64,000 nt of DNA, from positions 519,117-583,116 of the forward strand of contig NZ_JAERQY020000003.1 in NCBI RefSeq assembly GCF_016735495.2, given 5' to 3'. This DNA is from Lysobacter sp. MMG2 (lineage in GTDB: Bacteria > Pseudomonadota > Gammaproteobacteria > Xanthomonadales > Xanthomonadaceae). Made by a program: the position numbers and the translations under genes. Below, piece after piece: positions 25,566-34,246 of this stretch (the first letter of the stretch is position 1; every line of letters begins with the position of its first letter). The notes beneath the pieces are model-generated. The model made no database searches. It saw nothing but the letters and a program-made list of their open reading frames with translations, and had not been told where the DNA came from.

Positions 25566-26870
25566 ATGAGCACGCTGCACACCGCCGAACAACTCCGCCA
25601 GGACTGGGCCACCAACCCGCGCTGGGCCGGCATCACCCGCCCGTACAGCGCCCAGGACGTCGTGCGCCTGCGCGGCACCGTGCTGGTGGAGCACTCCATC
25701 GCCAAGCTGGGCGCGCAGAAGCTCTGGAGCTCGCTGCACAGCGAGCCGTTCGTCAACGCGCTCGGCGCGCTGACGGGCAACCAGGCGATGCAGCAGGTGA
25801 AGGCCGGCCTGAAGGCCATCTACCTCTCGGGCTGGCAGGTCGCCGCCGACGCCAACATCGCCGGCGAGATGTACCCCGACCAGTCGCTGTACCCGGCCAA
25901 CTCGGTGCCGCAGGTCGTTCGCCGCATCAACAACACGCTGCTGCGCGCCGATCAGATCCAGTGCGCCGAAGGCACGGGCGACGTGGACTTCCTGCAGCCG
26001 ATCGTCGCCGATGCCGAAGCCGGTTTCGGCGGCGTGCTCAACGCGTTCGAACTGATGAAGGGCATGATCGAAGCCGGCGCCTCCGGCGTGCATTTCGAGG
26101 ACCAACTGGCCAGCGTCAAGAAGTGCGGCCACATGGGCGGCAAGGTGCTGGTGCCCACGCGCGAAGCGGTGGAGAAGCTCGTCGCCGCGCGCCTGGCCGC
26201 CGACGTGATGGGCGTGCCCACGCTGATCGTCGCGCGCACCGACGCCGAAGCCGCCGACCTCATCACCTCCGACATCGACGACAACGACAAGCCGTTCTGC
26301 ACCGGCGAGCGCACCGTCGAGGGTTTCTACAAGACCCGCAACGGCCTGGACCAGGCGATCAGCCGCGGCCTCGCCTATGCGCCGTACGCGGACCTGGTGT
26401 GGTGCGAGACCGGCAAGCCGGACCTGGAGTTCGCGCGCAAGTTCGCCGAGGCCATCCACGCCAAGTTCCCGGGCAAGCTGCTGGCCTACAACTGCTCGCC
26501 GAGCTTCAACTGGAAGAAGAACCTGGACGACGCGACCATCGCCAAGTTCCAGAAGGAAATCGCGTCCTACGGCTACAAGTTCCAGTTCATCACCCTGGCC
26601 GGCTTCCACAGCCTGAACTACGGCATGTTCAACCTGGCGCACGGTTACGCGCGTCGCCAGATGAGCGCGTTCGTCGAGCTGCAGGAAGCCGAGTTCGCCG
26701 CCGCGGACAAGGGCTTCACCGCGGTCAAGCACCAGCGCGAGGTCGGCACCGGCTACTTCGACGCGGTGACGCAGACCATCCAGGGCGGCCAGTCGTCCAC
26801 GGTCGCGCTGAAGGGCTCGACCGAGGAAGAGCAGTTTCACGGGAACGAGAAGCGCGCCGCCGCGGCGTGA
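25566..26870 (+). CDS. aceA: Isocitrate lyase
   Basis: Cleaves isocitrate into succinate and glyoxylate, feeding malate synthase upstream. It has 434 residues. The signature KKCGHMGGK holds the catalytic Cys187. Other family blocks are [18 protein letters not shown], the metal-binding [11 protein letters not shown], and the C-terminal [13 protein letters not shown]. The ATG at 25566 follows a GAAAGGAA purine run and begins [10 protein letters not shown]. Confidence 0.98.
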   Translation: MSTLHTAEQLRQDWATNPRWAGITRPYSAQDVVRLRGTVLVEHSIAKLGAQKLWSSLHSEPFVNALGALTGNQAMQQVKAGLKAIYLSGWQVAADANIAGEMYPDQSLYPANSVPQVVRRINNTLLRADQIQCAEGTGDVDFLQPIVADAEAGFGGVLNAFELMKGMIEAGASGVHFEDQLASVKKCGHMGGKVLVPTREAVEKLVAARLAADVMGVPTLIVARTDAEAADLITSDIDDNDKPFCTGERTVEGFYKTRNGLDQAISRGLAYAPYADLVWCETGKPDLEFARKFAEAIHAKFPGKLLAYNCSPSFNWKKNLDDATIAKFQKEIASYGYKFQFITLAGFHSLNYGMFNLAHGYARRQMSAFVELQEAEFAAADKGFTAVKHQREVGTGYFDAVTQTIQGGQSSTVALKGSTEEEQFHGNEKRAAAA

Positions 26871-26896
26871 TGTCGGGCTGCAGGCGCCGGCCGACT

Positions 26897-27060
26897 GCGT
26901 CGACCCCTGACCCTTCTCCCGCTCGCGGGAGAAGGTGTCCGAAGAGCCTGCCCTGGACTTGATCCAGGGGCGGATGAGGGCGGTAGCCCTTATTAGCCTC
27001 AAGCGGACAAGGTGCCTGCCCTCACCCCACCCCCTCTCCCGCAGGCGGGAGAGGGGCTCC
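26897..27060. repeat. Palindromic repeats downstream of aceA
   Basis: The 311-base gap between aceA and the next gene holds TTCTCCCGCTCGCGGGAGAA (about 26912-26931), CCTGGACTTGATCCAGG (about 26951-26967) and CCCCTCTCCCGCAGGCGGGAGAGGGG (about 27031-27056). These stems may terminate aceBA transcription. No reading frame with coding character is seen there. Confidence 0.8.
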
Positions 27061-27181
27061 GCCTGCCCCTGCACGTTACGGCAGCCGACCCAGCCCCTCT
27101 GACCGGTCCGCCGACCGTGGGACGTTTGTCACAAGATTCCGGTGCTATTCTCCAGCCTCCCAGGGACTGGGCCTTCGTTGG

Positions 27182-28234
27182 ATGACTCGTGACAGCGTCG
27201 CGTCGCTCCAGACGCGCGATTCCATCAACTCCGGGAAGACCAGCACGGCGCCTGCGGACGTGGCGACGGCGGTGCTTACCGAAGCGGAATATGAGCTGTT
27301 CGCCGAACTGGGCCGCCCGCGCCGTGTCGAAGCCGGCCAGCTGCTGTTCCGTCGCGGCGAACTGGGCACCACGATGTTCGTCATCGCCCGCGGCGTGGTC
27401 GACCTGGACTTCGGCGACGACCTCGTCGGCAAGCGCCTGGGCCCGAGCGAGTTCTTCGGCGAACTGGGCCTGTTGATCGGCGACCACGTCCGCAGCGCCG
27501 ACGCCGTCGCCGCCAGCGACGGCCTGCTGATCGAACTGCGCCACGAGGAGTTCCAGCGCCTGGTCGATCGCGACCCCGGCCTGGTCTCGTATTTCCTGCG
27601 CCGCGCCATCCTGCGCGTGGTGCTCAACGAACAAAGCCTGATCCGCCGCCTGCGCCGTCGCAACGAAGAACTGCAGTCGGCGCTCGACAGCCTCTATGCG
27701 GCGACGCACCAGCTCAACCAGACCGAAGAGCTGGTGCGCACCGACGAGCTGACCAGCCTCTACAACCGCCGCGGCCTGACCCTGCACCTGCAGGAGTGCC
27801 GCGACATCGGCAGCCCGCGCAGCATGGGCCTGCTGCTGGTGGACTGCGACCGCTTCAAGCAGGTCAACGACGACCACGGCCACCTCATCGGCGACCGCGT
27901 CCTGCAAGGCGTGGCCAACATCCTGCGTTCGGTGGCCGGGCCGGAGGACTTCGCCTGCCGCCTCGGCGGCGACGAGTTCTGCCTGCTGGTGGTGACCGAC
28001 CGCCAGGAAGAGGTCCTGCGTTTCGCCGAGTTCATCGTCGCCACCGCGCAGGGCCTGATGCAGATGTCGCACGGCACCCCGCTGATGTGCCCGCTGAGCG
28101 TCGGTGCCTGCCTGATCGACCCGGCGAAGGACTGGACCGACTGGTACGCTCACGCCGACGCCGCGCTCTACCAGGCCAAGCGCCTGGGCGGCAACCGCGT
28201 CCACTGGCACGACATGGAACTGACCTCGGCCTAA
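27182..28234 (+). CDS. Cyclic-nucleotide-binding GGDEF protein (putative diguanylate cyclase)
   Basis: A 350-residue cytoplasmic protein with two domains. Residues about 33-150 form a Crp-type cNMP-binding fold (EAGQLLFRRGELGTTMFVIARG, FGELGLLIGDHVRSADAVAA). A coiled-coil linker (RRRNEELQSALDSLYAATHQLNQ) leads to a GGDEF domain with an intact GGDEF at 262-266 and a DELTSLYNRRG start. No RxxD inhibitory site is seen five residues upstream. It likely makes c-di-GMP under control of a cyclic nucleotide. It lies 26 bases upstream of the cyclase-like gene, probably cotranscribed. Comparable genes are known beside the xanthomonad peptide modification system. Confidence 0.9.
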   Translation: MTRDSVASLQTRDSINSGKTSTAPADVATAVLTEAEYELFAELGRPRRVEAGQLLFRRGELGTTMFVIARGVVDLDFGDDLVGKRLGPSEFFGELGLLIGDHVRSADAVAASDGLLIELRHEEFQRLVDRDPGLVSYFLRRAILRVVLNEQSLIRRLRRRNEELQSALDSLYAATHQLNQTEELVRTDELTSLYNRRGLTLHLQECRDIGSPRSMGLLLVDCDRFKQVNDDHGHLIGDRVLQGVANILRSVAGPEDFACRLGGDEFCLLVVTDRQEEVLRFAEFIVATAQGLMQMSHGTPLMCPLSVGACLIDPAKDWTDWYAHADAALYQAKRLGGNRVHWHDMELTSA

Positions 28235-28260
28235 GCCGATACGGAGAGGGACGGCACGCG

Positions 28261-30876
28261 ATGAACGAGATGACCCATCGCCCCTCGATCGAAGCGCCGC
28301 AACTGCGCACGCTGCTGCTGACCGACCTGTGCGACTCGACCTCACTGGTCGAACGCATCGGCGACGTCGAAGCCGCGACGCTGTTCCGCGACCACGATCG
28401 CCTGGTGCTGGATCTGCAGCAACGCTGGCGCGGCCGCCTCATCGACCGCTCCGACGGCCTGCTGCTGTTGTTCGAACGCCCCATCGACGGCCTCGGCTTC
28501 GCCCTGGACTACGTGCGCGAACTGCGCGAGATGGGCGACGCGCGCCGGCTCGAACTGCGCGCCCGCGCCGGCCTGCACGTCGGTGAAGTGCTGACCTGGC
28601 GCAACAGCGACGAAGCCGTCTCCGTCGGCGCCAAGCCGCTGGAAGTCGAAGGCCTCGCCAAGCCGATGGCCGCACGCCTGATGGCCGTGGCGCGACCGGG
28701 CCAGATCCTGCTGTCCGCCGTCGCCGAACCGCTGGCGCACCGCGCCGCGCGCGAACTGGGCGAACGCGGCCAGCACCTGCTGTGGAAGTCGCACGGCCGC
28801 TGGCGTTTCAAGGGCGTGCCCGACGGCCAGCAGATCTACGAAGTCGGCGAGCCCGGCATCGCGCCGCTGCGCACGCCGCCCAACACGCCCAAGGCCTGGC
28901 GCGACATCCCGCTGTGGCGCCGCCCGGCCGCGCTCGCCGCCGAGGCCGCGATCATCGCCGGCGTCGGCGTGGGCGTGTGGTTCGCCACGCGACCTGCGCC
29001 GGCCATCGCGTTCAACCAGCGCGACTGGGTCGTAGTCGCGGACCTGCGCAACCTCACCGGCCAGGCCGTGCTCGACGACTCGCTGGAACAGGCGTTCCGC
29101 ATCAGCCTGGAGCAGTCGCGCTACGTCAACGTGCTCAGCGATCTGAAGGTCAGCGACACGCTCGCGCTCATGCAGCGGCCCGAGAGCACCCGACTCGATC
29201 GCGCCACCGCATCGGAGATCGCGTTGCGCGACGGCGCGCGCGCTGTGGTACTGCCGACGGTGGCATCGTTCGGCGGCAATGTGCGCTTCAGTGCCGAGAT
29301 CATCGATCCGCACACGCAGGCCACGGTGTATTCGGCCTCGACCGATGGCAGCACCCAGTCGATGCTCGACTCCATCGACGAGGTGACGTCCCAGCTGCGT
29401 GGCAAGCTCGGCGAAACACTGGCCGCGATCGATCGCGACTCCGTGCCGCTGCCGCAGGTGTCGTCGAAGAACATCGATGCACTGCGTGCCTATGCCTTGG
29501 GCGTGAAGGCCTATGGCAACGGCGATTATCGCGATGCACTGGGCTTCTACGAGCGCGCGCTGGAGCTGGATCCCGAATTCGCCATCGCGCACCTGGCGCT
29601 CGCGCGCACCTACGTGGGCATGGACGAAACGAAGGCGGCGATCCCGCATCTGCAGGCGGCCGAAAAACTGCGCGCGCATCTGGTGCCGCGCGATGCGCTG
29701 TACCTGGATGCGTGGTCGGCCTCGCTCGCCGACGGCGACGTGACCAACCTGCTCGAGAAATGGAAGCAGTTGGGCACGCTGTATCCGGACTACTTCGCAG
29801 GCCCCTACAACCACGCCTGGTTCGGCACCGTGCTGGCGAACCGTTATCGCGAGGGCATCACCGGCGCCACCGCTGCGGCCTCGGAGCGCAACCCGTTGCG
29901 CTCCACCGCCTATTACCTGCGGGCGACGCTGCACACGGCGCTGGAGGATTACGACAGCGCCGCCAAGGACTTCGCCAAGGCCAACACGCTGGGGAAGGCT
30001 CCGGGCTCCGCGCAGGTCGCCTCGCTTGCGGCGCAGCGGCGGTTCGATCGTGCCGACTCGCTGATGAAGGCCAAATCCGAAGCGGGACTGTATGAAGCCG
30101 ACCGCATCGTCGCGATCACCATGGCGACCGACCGCGGCCGCTGGTCCGACGCCGCCGCTCTGCAGCGCCAGGCGCGCCAGGCCGGTGCCGACGACGCGTT
30201 CTCGCAGCGCCTCTACCGGGCGGTCGAACTGAGCCAACTGGGCTGGAACACGAAGGTGCCGGCGCTGCAGTCGTCATTGCGAACCTACCTGGACGGCGAG
30301 GCGCGCAACGTATCGCAGACGAACGATCCCGAACGCACGCACGCGATCTTCGGTGTGCTGCTCGCCGGTTACCTGGCGGAACGCGCCGGTATGTCGGGCA
30401 TCGCCCCGGATGCGCTTGCGAACGCACGCAAGCTCGCCGCCGGGCTGCACCACCCCGTGCTGGACGACATGGCCGTGCTGGTCCAGGCCGAAACCGCCCG
30501 GCGCCAGGGCAAGCCGGAAGACGCGTTGCGCGTGCTCGACCAGGCCATCGACGGACGCGAACTCTTCCAGATCCACGTCGCCCGCATGGAGGCCCTCGCC
30601 GACGCCGGCAAGCTCGACGAGGCGGTGAAGGAAGCACAGTGGATCGCGTCGCATCGTGGGCGCGCTTACGTCGAGAACAACAGCTACCAGGTGCTGCAGT
30701 CGCTCAACGTGGCCGACACCAACCTCAGTTTGTTGCGGGCCGCGGAGTTGCAGGCAGCACTCAAGCGCAACGACGCCGCAAAGCAGTCGCTGCAGCGGTT
30801 CGATGCGGCATGGGCTCCGGATGCGCTGCCGGGCCCGCTCGCGCAGCGCCGGCGTGCGGTGGTCGCGGCGCTCTGA
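28261..30876 (+). CDS. Putative peptide-modification-system cyclase: class III cyclase-like domain, TM helix, TPRs
   Basis: An 871-residue protein. The N-terminal 200 residues resemble a class III nucleotide cyclase: TLLLTDLCDSTSLVERIG with Asp22, and DRSDGLLLLF with Asp65, the two metal positions. At the Lys position of KxxGD there is Ile61, and the NxxxR motif reads PMAAR, so canonical adenine and transition-state contacts look altered. A membrane helix at about 221-242 is followed by a TolB-like region and TPRs (clear at about 405-465, more to the C-terminus), probably periplasmic. It matches, from memory, the family named putative peptide modification system cyclase (TIGR04510). Together with its neighbours this supports a RiPP-like locus. 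Confidence 0.82.
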   Translation: MNEMTHRPSIEAPQLRTLLLTDLCDSTSLVERIGDVEAATLFRDHDRLVLDLQQRWRGRLIDRSDGLLLLFERPIDGLGFALDYVRELREMGDARRLELRARAGLHVGEVLTWRNSDEAVSVGAKPLEVEGLAKPMAARLMAVARPGQILLSAVAEPLAHRAARELGERGQHLLWKSHGRWRFKGVPDGQQIYEVGEPGIAPLRTPPNTPKAWRDIPLWRRPAALAAEAAIIAGVGVGVWFATRPAPAIAFNQRDWVVVADLRNLTGQAVLDDSLEQAFRISLEQSRYVNVLSDLKVSDTLALMQRPESTRLDRATASEIALRDGARAVVLPTVASFGGNVRFSAEIIDPHTQATVYSASTDGSTQSMLDSIDEVTSQLRGKLGETLAAIDRDSVPLPQVSSKNIDALRAYALGVKAYGNGDYRDALGFYERALELDPEFAIAHLALARTYVGMDETKAAIPHLQAAEKLRAHLVPRDALYLDAWSASLADGDVTNLLEKWKQLGTLYPDYFAGPYNHAWFGTVLANRYREGITGATAAASERNPLRSTAYYLRATLHTALEDYDSAAKDFAKANTLGKAPGSAQVASLAAQRRFDRADSLMKAKSEAGLYEADRIVAITMATDRGRWSDAAALQRQARQAGADDAFSQRLYRAVELSQLGWNTKVPALQSSLRTYLDGEARNVSQTNDPERTHAIFGVLLAGYLAERAGMSGIAPDALANARKLAAGLHHPVLDDMAVLVQAETARRQGKPEDALRVLDQAIDGRELFQIHVARMEALADAGKLDEAVKEAQWIASHRGRAYVENNSYQVLQSLNVADTNLSLLRAAELQAALKRNDAAKQSLQRFDAAWAPDALPGPLAQRRRAVVAAL

Positions 30877-30895
30877 TCGCCGCGACCGATCCGGC

Positions 30896-31195
30896 TTACT
30901 TGTCGTTGGGCGTGATCGACGCGAGCACGTGAGGGTGCTGGCCCAGCGAGGCGGTGAGCGTGGACATCAGCTCGGCCTTGGACGCCGCCAGCGCCTCCTT
31001 GGAGGCCAGCGGCAGCTCGCTCATCTTGGACAGGCAGGTGGCGGCATTGGCGGGCTCGGCATAACCGATCTCCTGCAGCGCGCCATACGGATTCTTGCTG
31101 AAACGGTCGCGGTAGGCATCGTCGCTGGACAGCTTGTCCAGCAGGTTCATCGCGATGGTCTGGTCCAGCACGGTAGACGGCTTGTCGGTCGCCAT
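30896..31195 (-). CDS. NHLP-related RiPP precursor peptide (putative)
   Basis: A 99-residue peptide. Residues about 18-45 (LLDKLSSDDAYRDRFSKNPY then GALQEIGY) have the amphipathic pattern of a nitrile-hydratase-alpha-like leader. The remainder is Ala/Ser/Leu-rich, with a single Cys54 and a C-terminus ending SLGQHPHVLASITPNDK. No Gly-Gly cleavage site is obvious. It is encoded opposite to the genes on both sides: tail-to-tail with the cyclase (19 bases) and divergent from the dehydrogenase (204 bases). The ATG at 31195 has a GGGGAA upstream. It fits the NHLP-related RiPP peptide family (TIGR04509, from memory). The modification site and core boundary are unknown. Confidence 0.78.
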   Translation of the reverse strand: MATDKPSTVLDQTIAMNLLDKLSSDDAYRDRFSKNPYGALQEIGYAEPANAATCLSKMSELPLASKEALAASKAELMSTLTASLGQHPHVLASITPNDK

Positions 31196-31399
31196 TGGAG
31201 TTCCCCGGAAGTGAATGCATAGGCCTGTCGAAACGAAGCCGCCTCTCCCCCCTGGAGGTGCGGACTCCGTCACGTATTAGGGCCCAGGCGCGGCGGGGGC
31301 GCAAGCGATGCAGCCCGCTCGCACGACGCATTGCCGGGTGAAGTCCGGCTGCGGTCCAGCGCGGCGAGCGCTACCATCGCGACGCTCAAGGGGGGTCCT

Positions 31400-32572
31400 A
31401 TGAAGATTCGACGGTGCGCGATCCTGTTCGTCGAGCCGCGTGAAGAAGTGAGCTTCGACCTGGACGGATTGCTGACCGGTGGCGATGGCCTGCGACGACG
31501 ACAGCGTTGGCTGGCCCTGGCGCCGCATCTGGGCCATGAGGTCGAAGTGGACGATGCGGAGCGCGAACTGCTGGGCGCGCTCAGCCCGAGCCTGTGGGTT
31601 GCCGCGACCGCGCAGGCCGAGGCCATCGACACCATCGAATGCCTGATCGGCAAGGGACTGGTGATCAGCGATCGTGCGCGGGATCACGAGGCGCGCGAGC
31701 GCGACGAGCAATTGCGCAGCACCTACTGGCACCCGCTGGGAGCCGCCTTCAATGCTTTCACTCGCTGGTCGGGCATCGACGCGGTGCAGAGCATGAAGGA
31801 GAACGGCATCGAAACCGCCGTCTCGATGCGCGAAGTGCTGGGTGCGCCTCCGGGAGAAGCATTGCGTCACCCGCAGGCCGGTGATCGCGTTGCCTTGCCC
31901 CGCGTGGCTCCGACGGACTTCGACGACCTGCTCGCGCGTCGGGCCACGTGCCGCAACTTCGACGCCACGCGCCCATTGCCGCAGGCGCTGTTCGCGCAGT
32001 TGATGCAACGCGTGTTCGCCGCCCAGGCGGAGGTGCGTGTCACCGATGACACCGTGTTCCTGAAGAAGAACGTGCCTTCGGGCGGCGGGCTCCACCCGAT
32101 GGAGTGCTACCTGATCGTGCAGCACGTCGAAGGGATCGCGCCCGGCCTGTATCACTATCAGGCGCGCGAACACGCACTGGATCCGCTGCCCGGTCCGGGC
32201 AGACCGCTGCGGGGCTTCGTGCAGGAGATGGTCGCCCAGCAGCACTGGTTCGCGGACGCGCATGTCGTGGTGGTGCTGTCACCGCGGTTCGACCGCACCT
32301 TCTGGAAATACCGCAGCCACGCCAAGGGGTACCGTGTGGTCGCGCTGGAGGCCGGCCATCTCTCGCAGACGCTGTACCTGGCGGCGACCGACGCCGGCCT
32401 GGGGGCATTCATCACCGGCGCGATCAACGAGGTCGAGCTGGAGCAGGCCTTCGGACTGGATCCGATCCGTCAGGGCGCGATGGCGATCTGCGGCTTCGGC
32501 TGGCGGGGGGCGGTCATGGAAATGACCGAACTCGATCCCGCCGGGCGGGTCTGGGACCGGGATCGTGACTGA
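31400..32572 (+). CDS. SagB-like flavin dehydrogenase, putative peptide maturation dehydrogenase
   Basis: A 390-residue protein with an N-terminal uncharacterised region (about 1-170) and a C-terminal nitroreductase/SagB fold. FMN-site marks are RRATCRNFD, SGGGLHPMECYLIV and YRVVALEAGHLSQTLYLAATDAGLG, followed by GAINEVELEQAFGLD and CGFGWRG. SagB enzymes oxidise azoline rings in thiazole/oxazole RiPPs, but no YcaO cyclodehydratase lies nearby, so the reaction here is open. It resembles the putative peptide maturation dehydrogenase family (TIGR04511, from memory). ATG 31400 follows a strong AAGGGGGG. It starts divergently from the precursor gene. Confidence 0.85.
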   Translation: MKIRRCAILFVEPREEVSFDLDGLLTGGDGLRRRQRWLALAPHLGHEVEVDDAERELLGALSPSLWVAATAQAEAIDTIECLIGKGLVISDRARDHEARERDEQLRSTYWHPLGAAFNAFTRWSGIDAVQSMKENGIETAVSMREVLGAPPGEALRHPQAGDRVALPRVAPTDFDDLLARRATCRNFDATRPLPQALFAQLMQRVFAAQAEVRVTDDTVFLKKNVPSGGGLHPMECYLIVQHVEGIAPGLYHYQAREHALDPLPGPGRPLRGFVQEMVAQQHWFADAHVVVVLSPRFDRTFWKYRSHAKGYRVVALEAGHLSQTLYLAATDAGLGAFITGAINEVELEQAFGLDPIRQGAMAICGFGWRGAVMEMTELDPAGRVWDRDRD

Positions 32573-32697
32573 CGCCGGGCTCAGGACGGCGCTCCAGAGC
32601 GGCATTCACAAGTCTGAATGAAATTTGCGGGGTCAGGCAGTCGACATTGCCAAATCGGGCGCGTTATGTTGTGAAACCCACACTATGGATCGTTGCA

Positions 32698-33171
32698 ATG
32701 CGTGCCCTTCGATTCGCCTCTTTCCTCGTCCTTGGCCTGATGCTCGCCATTCCGGCCGCCTTCGCCTCCGTCGACAGCCGTGTGCTGATGCTCGACGACA
32801 TCCGCACCCAGCAGACCCAGATCCGCGACGACGTGGAAGCACGTTCCGGTCGTTACAAGGACCTGACGGCCACGGAGCGCAATGAACTGCTGAGCAAGCA
32901 GGCGCGCATGCTGCAGACCATCGAGGGCAAGCATTCCACCGCCGACCTCAACGACCAGCAGAAGACGGAAGTCTTCAACACGCTGGAATGGATCGAGGGC
33001 GTGGTGAACAACGAAGGCGACGAGCGCATGGTGTGCGAACGCCGCGCCGTGCTCGGCAGCACGCGCAAGGAACGCGTCTGCAAGACCGCCTCGCAGTGGC
33101 GCGAAGAACGCGAAGCCGCGCGCAACATGATGGACTCGCGCGGCGCCTGCGGGGACTGCAAGGTGAACTGA
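32698..33171 (+). CDS. Exported four-cysteine protein, paralog 1
   Basis: A 157-residue protein with a signal peptide (MRALRFASFLVLGLMLAIPAAFA) and a helical mature part. Together with the next two genes it shares a helical half (QTQIRD..., IEGKHSTADLNDQQKTEVFNTLEWI) and a cysteine half: C-x14-C (in VCERRAVLGSTRKERVC) and a C-terminal CGDC. The function is unknown, and no catalytic motif is seen. The paired cysteines and signal peptide suggest a disulfide-stabilised periplasmic protein. It lies 125 bases after the dehydrogenase gene. Confidence 0.75.
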   Translation: MRALRFASFLVLGLMLAIPAAFASVDSRVLMLDDIRTQQTQIRDDVEARSGRYKDLTATERNELLSKQARMLQTIEGKHSTADLNDQQKTEVFNTLEWIEGVVNNEGDERMVCERRAVLGSTRKERVCKTASQWREEREAARNMMDSRGACGDCKVN

Positions 33172-33207
33172 CCGATCCACCGGAGGCCGTTGCACAGGGA
33201 GCGCAAC

Positions 33208-33708
33208 ATGAAGCCGATGACGACATGGATGACGGTGGCCCTTCTCGCCCTCGCGGGCGCGGCGCACGCCAACGCCGACAAGGTGGCGATGATCCTGCAG
33301 CAACAGCGTGAAATACGCGCCGAGTCGGAACATTCGACCGGCGCGTACGCGCGTTTCGACGCCGGCACGCTCGACCGCATGCACCAGGCGCAGGACCGCG
33401 TGTTCCGCCTGCTCGACGGCAAGTCCTCCGTGGACCAGTTGCGGCCGAGCGAGCAGGTCGAAGTGTTCAACGCGCTGGAAGAAGTGAAGGCGATCCTCGC
33501 CGACAACGAACGCAACAAGCAGAAATGCTGGCGTGAGCACAAGCTCGGCACGACGATGAAGATCACCCGCTGCGCCACGCTCGCCGAACTGGAGCAGGTG
33601 CGTCGCGATTCGGAGCAGTGGAAGGCCGATCCTTCGGTATGTGGCCAAAGCAGCAGCGGTGCCGACTGCGGCGGCAACATGCGCAGGGGGCTCGGCGGAA
33701 ATCCGTAA
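33208..33708 (+). CDS. Exported four-cysteine protein, paralog 2
   Basis: A 166-residue member of the same tandem family, with a short signal peptide (MKPMTTWMTVALLALAGAAHA). It keeps the helical half (QQQREIRAESEH..., LLDGKSSVDQLRPSEQVEVFNALEE), the C-x14-C unit (CWREHKLGTTMKITRC) and later cysteines in SVCGQSSSGADC. The ATG at 33208 has GGGAG upstream. It is 36 bases after paralog 1 and 49 bases before paralog 3, so the three probably form an operon. Confidence 0.75.
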   Translation: MKPMTTWMTVALLALAGAAHANADKVAMILQQQREIRAESEHSTGAYARFDAGTLDRMHQAQDRVFRLLDGKSSVDQLRPSEQVEVFNALEEVKAILADNERNKQKCWREHKLGTTMKITRCATLAELEQVRRDSEQWKADPSVCGQSSSGADCGGNMRRGLGGNP

Positions 33709-33757
33709 GCGCGGGGCCGTCCCCGCCTTTAACCGTCATCAGCGAGGGGAGATGGCC

Positions 33758-34240
33758 ATGAAGCAGCAAACGTGTGTCAGCTGGGCGTCGGCCGTGGTGC
33801 TGGCGCTGGCGTTGCCGTTCGCGGCGATCGCGCAGGACGCGCCCGCGCCGCCACAGAAGCTCGAACAGATCGTCACCCAGCAGCAGGCGCTCAAGCGCGA
33901 CCTCGACGCCGGCAAGATCGACGGCATGACGACGCGCCAGGTCAACGTGATCCGCAAGGCGCAGACGGACGTGTTCGCCGTCACCGAAGGCAAGACCTCG
34001 CTCGACGAGCTCTCGATGGACGACAAGGTGCGCCTGGAGAACGCGCTGGAGCGCATCAACGCCGAGGTGAAGAACACCCGCGCCGGCCACGACGACAAGC
34101 AGGTGTGCTGGCGCGAGCGCATGTCGGGCACGAGCACCAAGGTCACGCGCTGCGGCACCGAGTCGGAGATGCGCGAGGCCCGCGAAGGTGCGCGTGACTT
34201 CCTCGAACGCCCGAAGGTCTGCGGCGACCGCTGCGGCTGA
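33758..34240 (+). CDS. Exported four-cysteine protein, paralog 3
   Basis: A 160-residue member of the tandem family. The signal peptide is MKQQTCVSWASAVVLALALP...AIA. The mature part has QQQALKRDL, TEGKTSLDELSMDDKVRLENALERI, C-x14-C (CWRERMSGTSTKVTRC) and a C-terminal CGDRCG. An in-frame ATG two codons upstream (33752) is possible, but the GAGGGGAG is better spaced to 33758. The conserved C-x14-C plus terminal CxxC or CxxxC across three copies implies selection on the disulfide pattern. Confidence 0.75.
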   Translation: MKQQTCVSWASAVVLALALPFAAIAQDAPAPPQKLEQIVTQQQALKRDLDAGKIDGMTTRQVNVIRKAQTDVFAVTEGKTSLDELSMDDKVRLENALERINAEVKNTRAGHDDKQVCWRERMSGTSTKVTRCGTESEMREAREGARDFLERPKVCGDRCG

Positions 34241-34246
34241 CGCGCT

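Noticed and set aside
23880..27074. Open frame of 1064 codons antisense to aceB and aceA
   Set aside because: Both aceB and aceA are unmistakable on the plus strand; the antisense product has no motifs.
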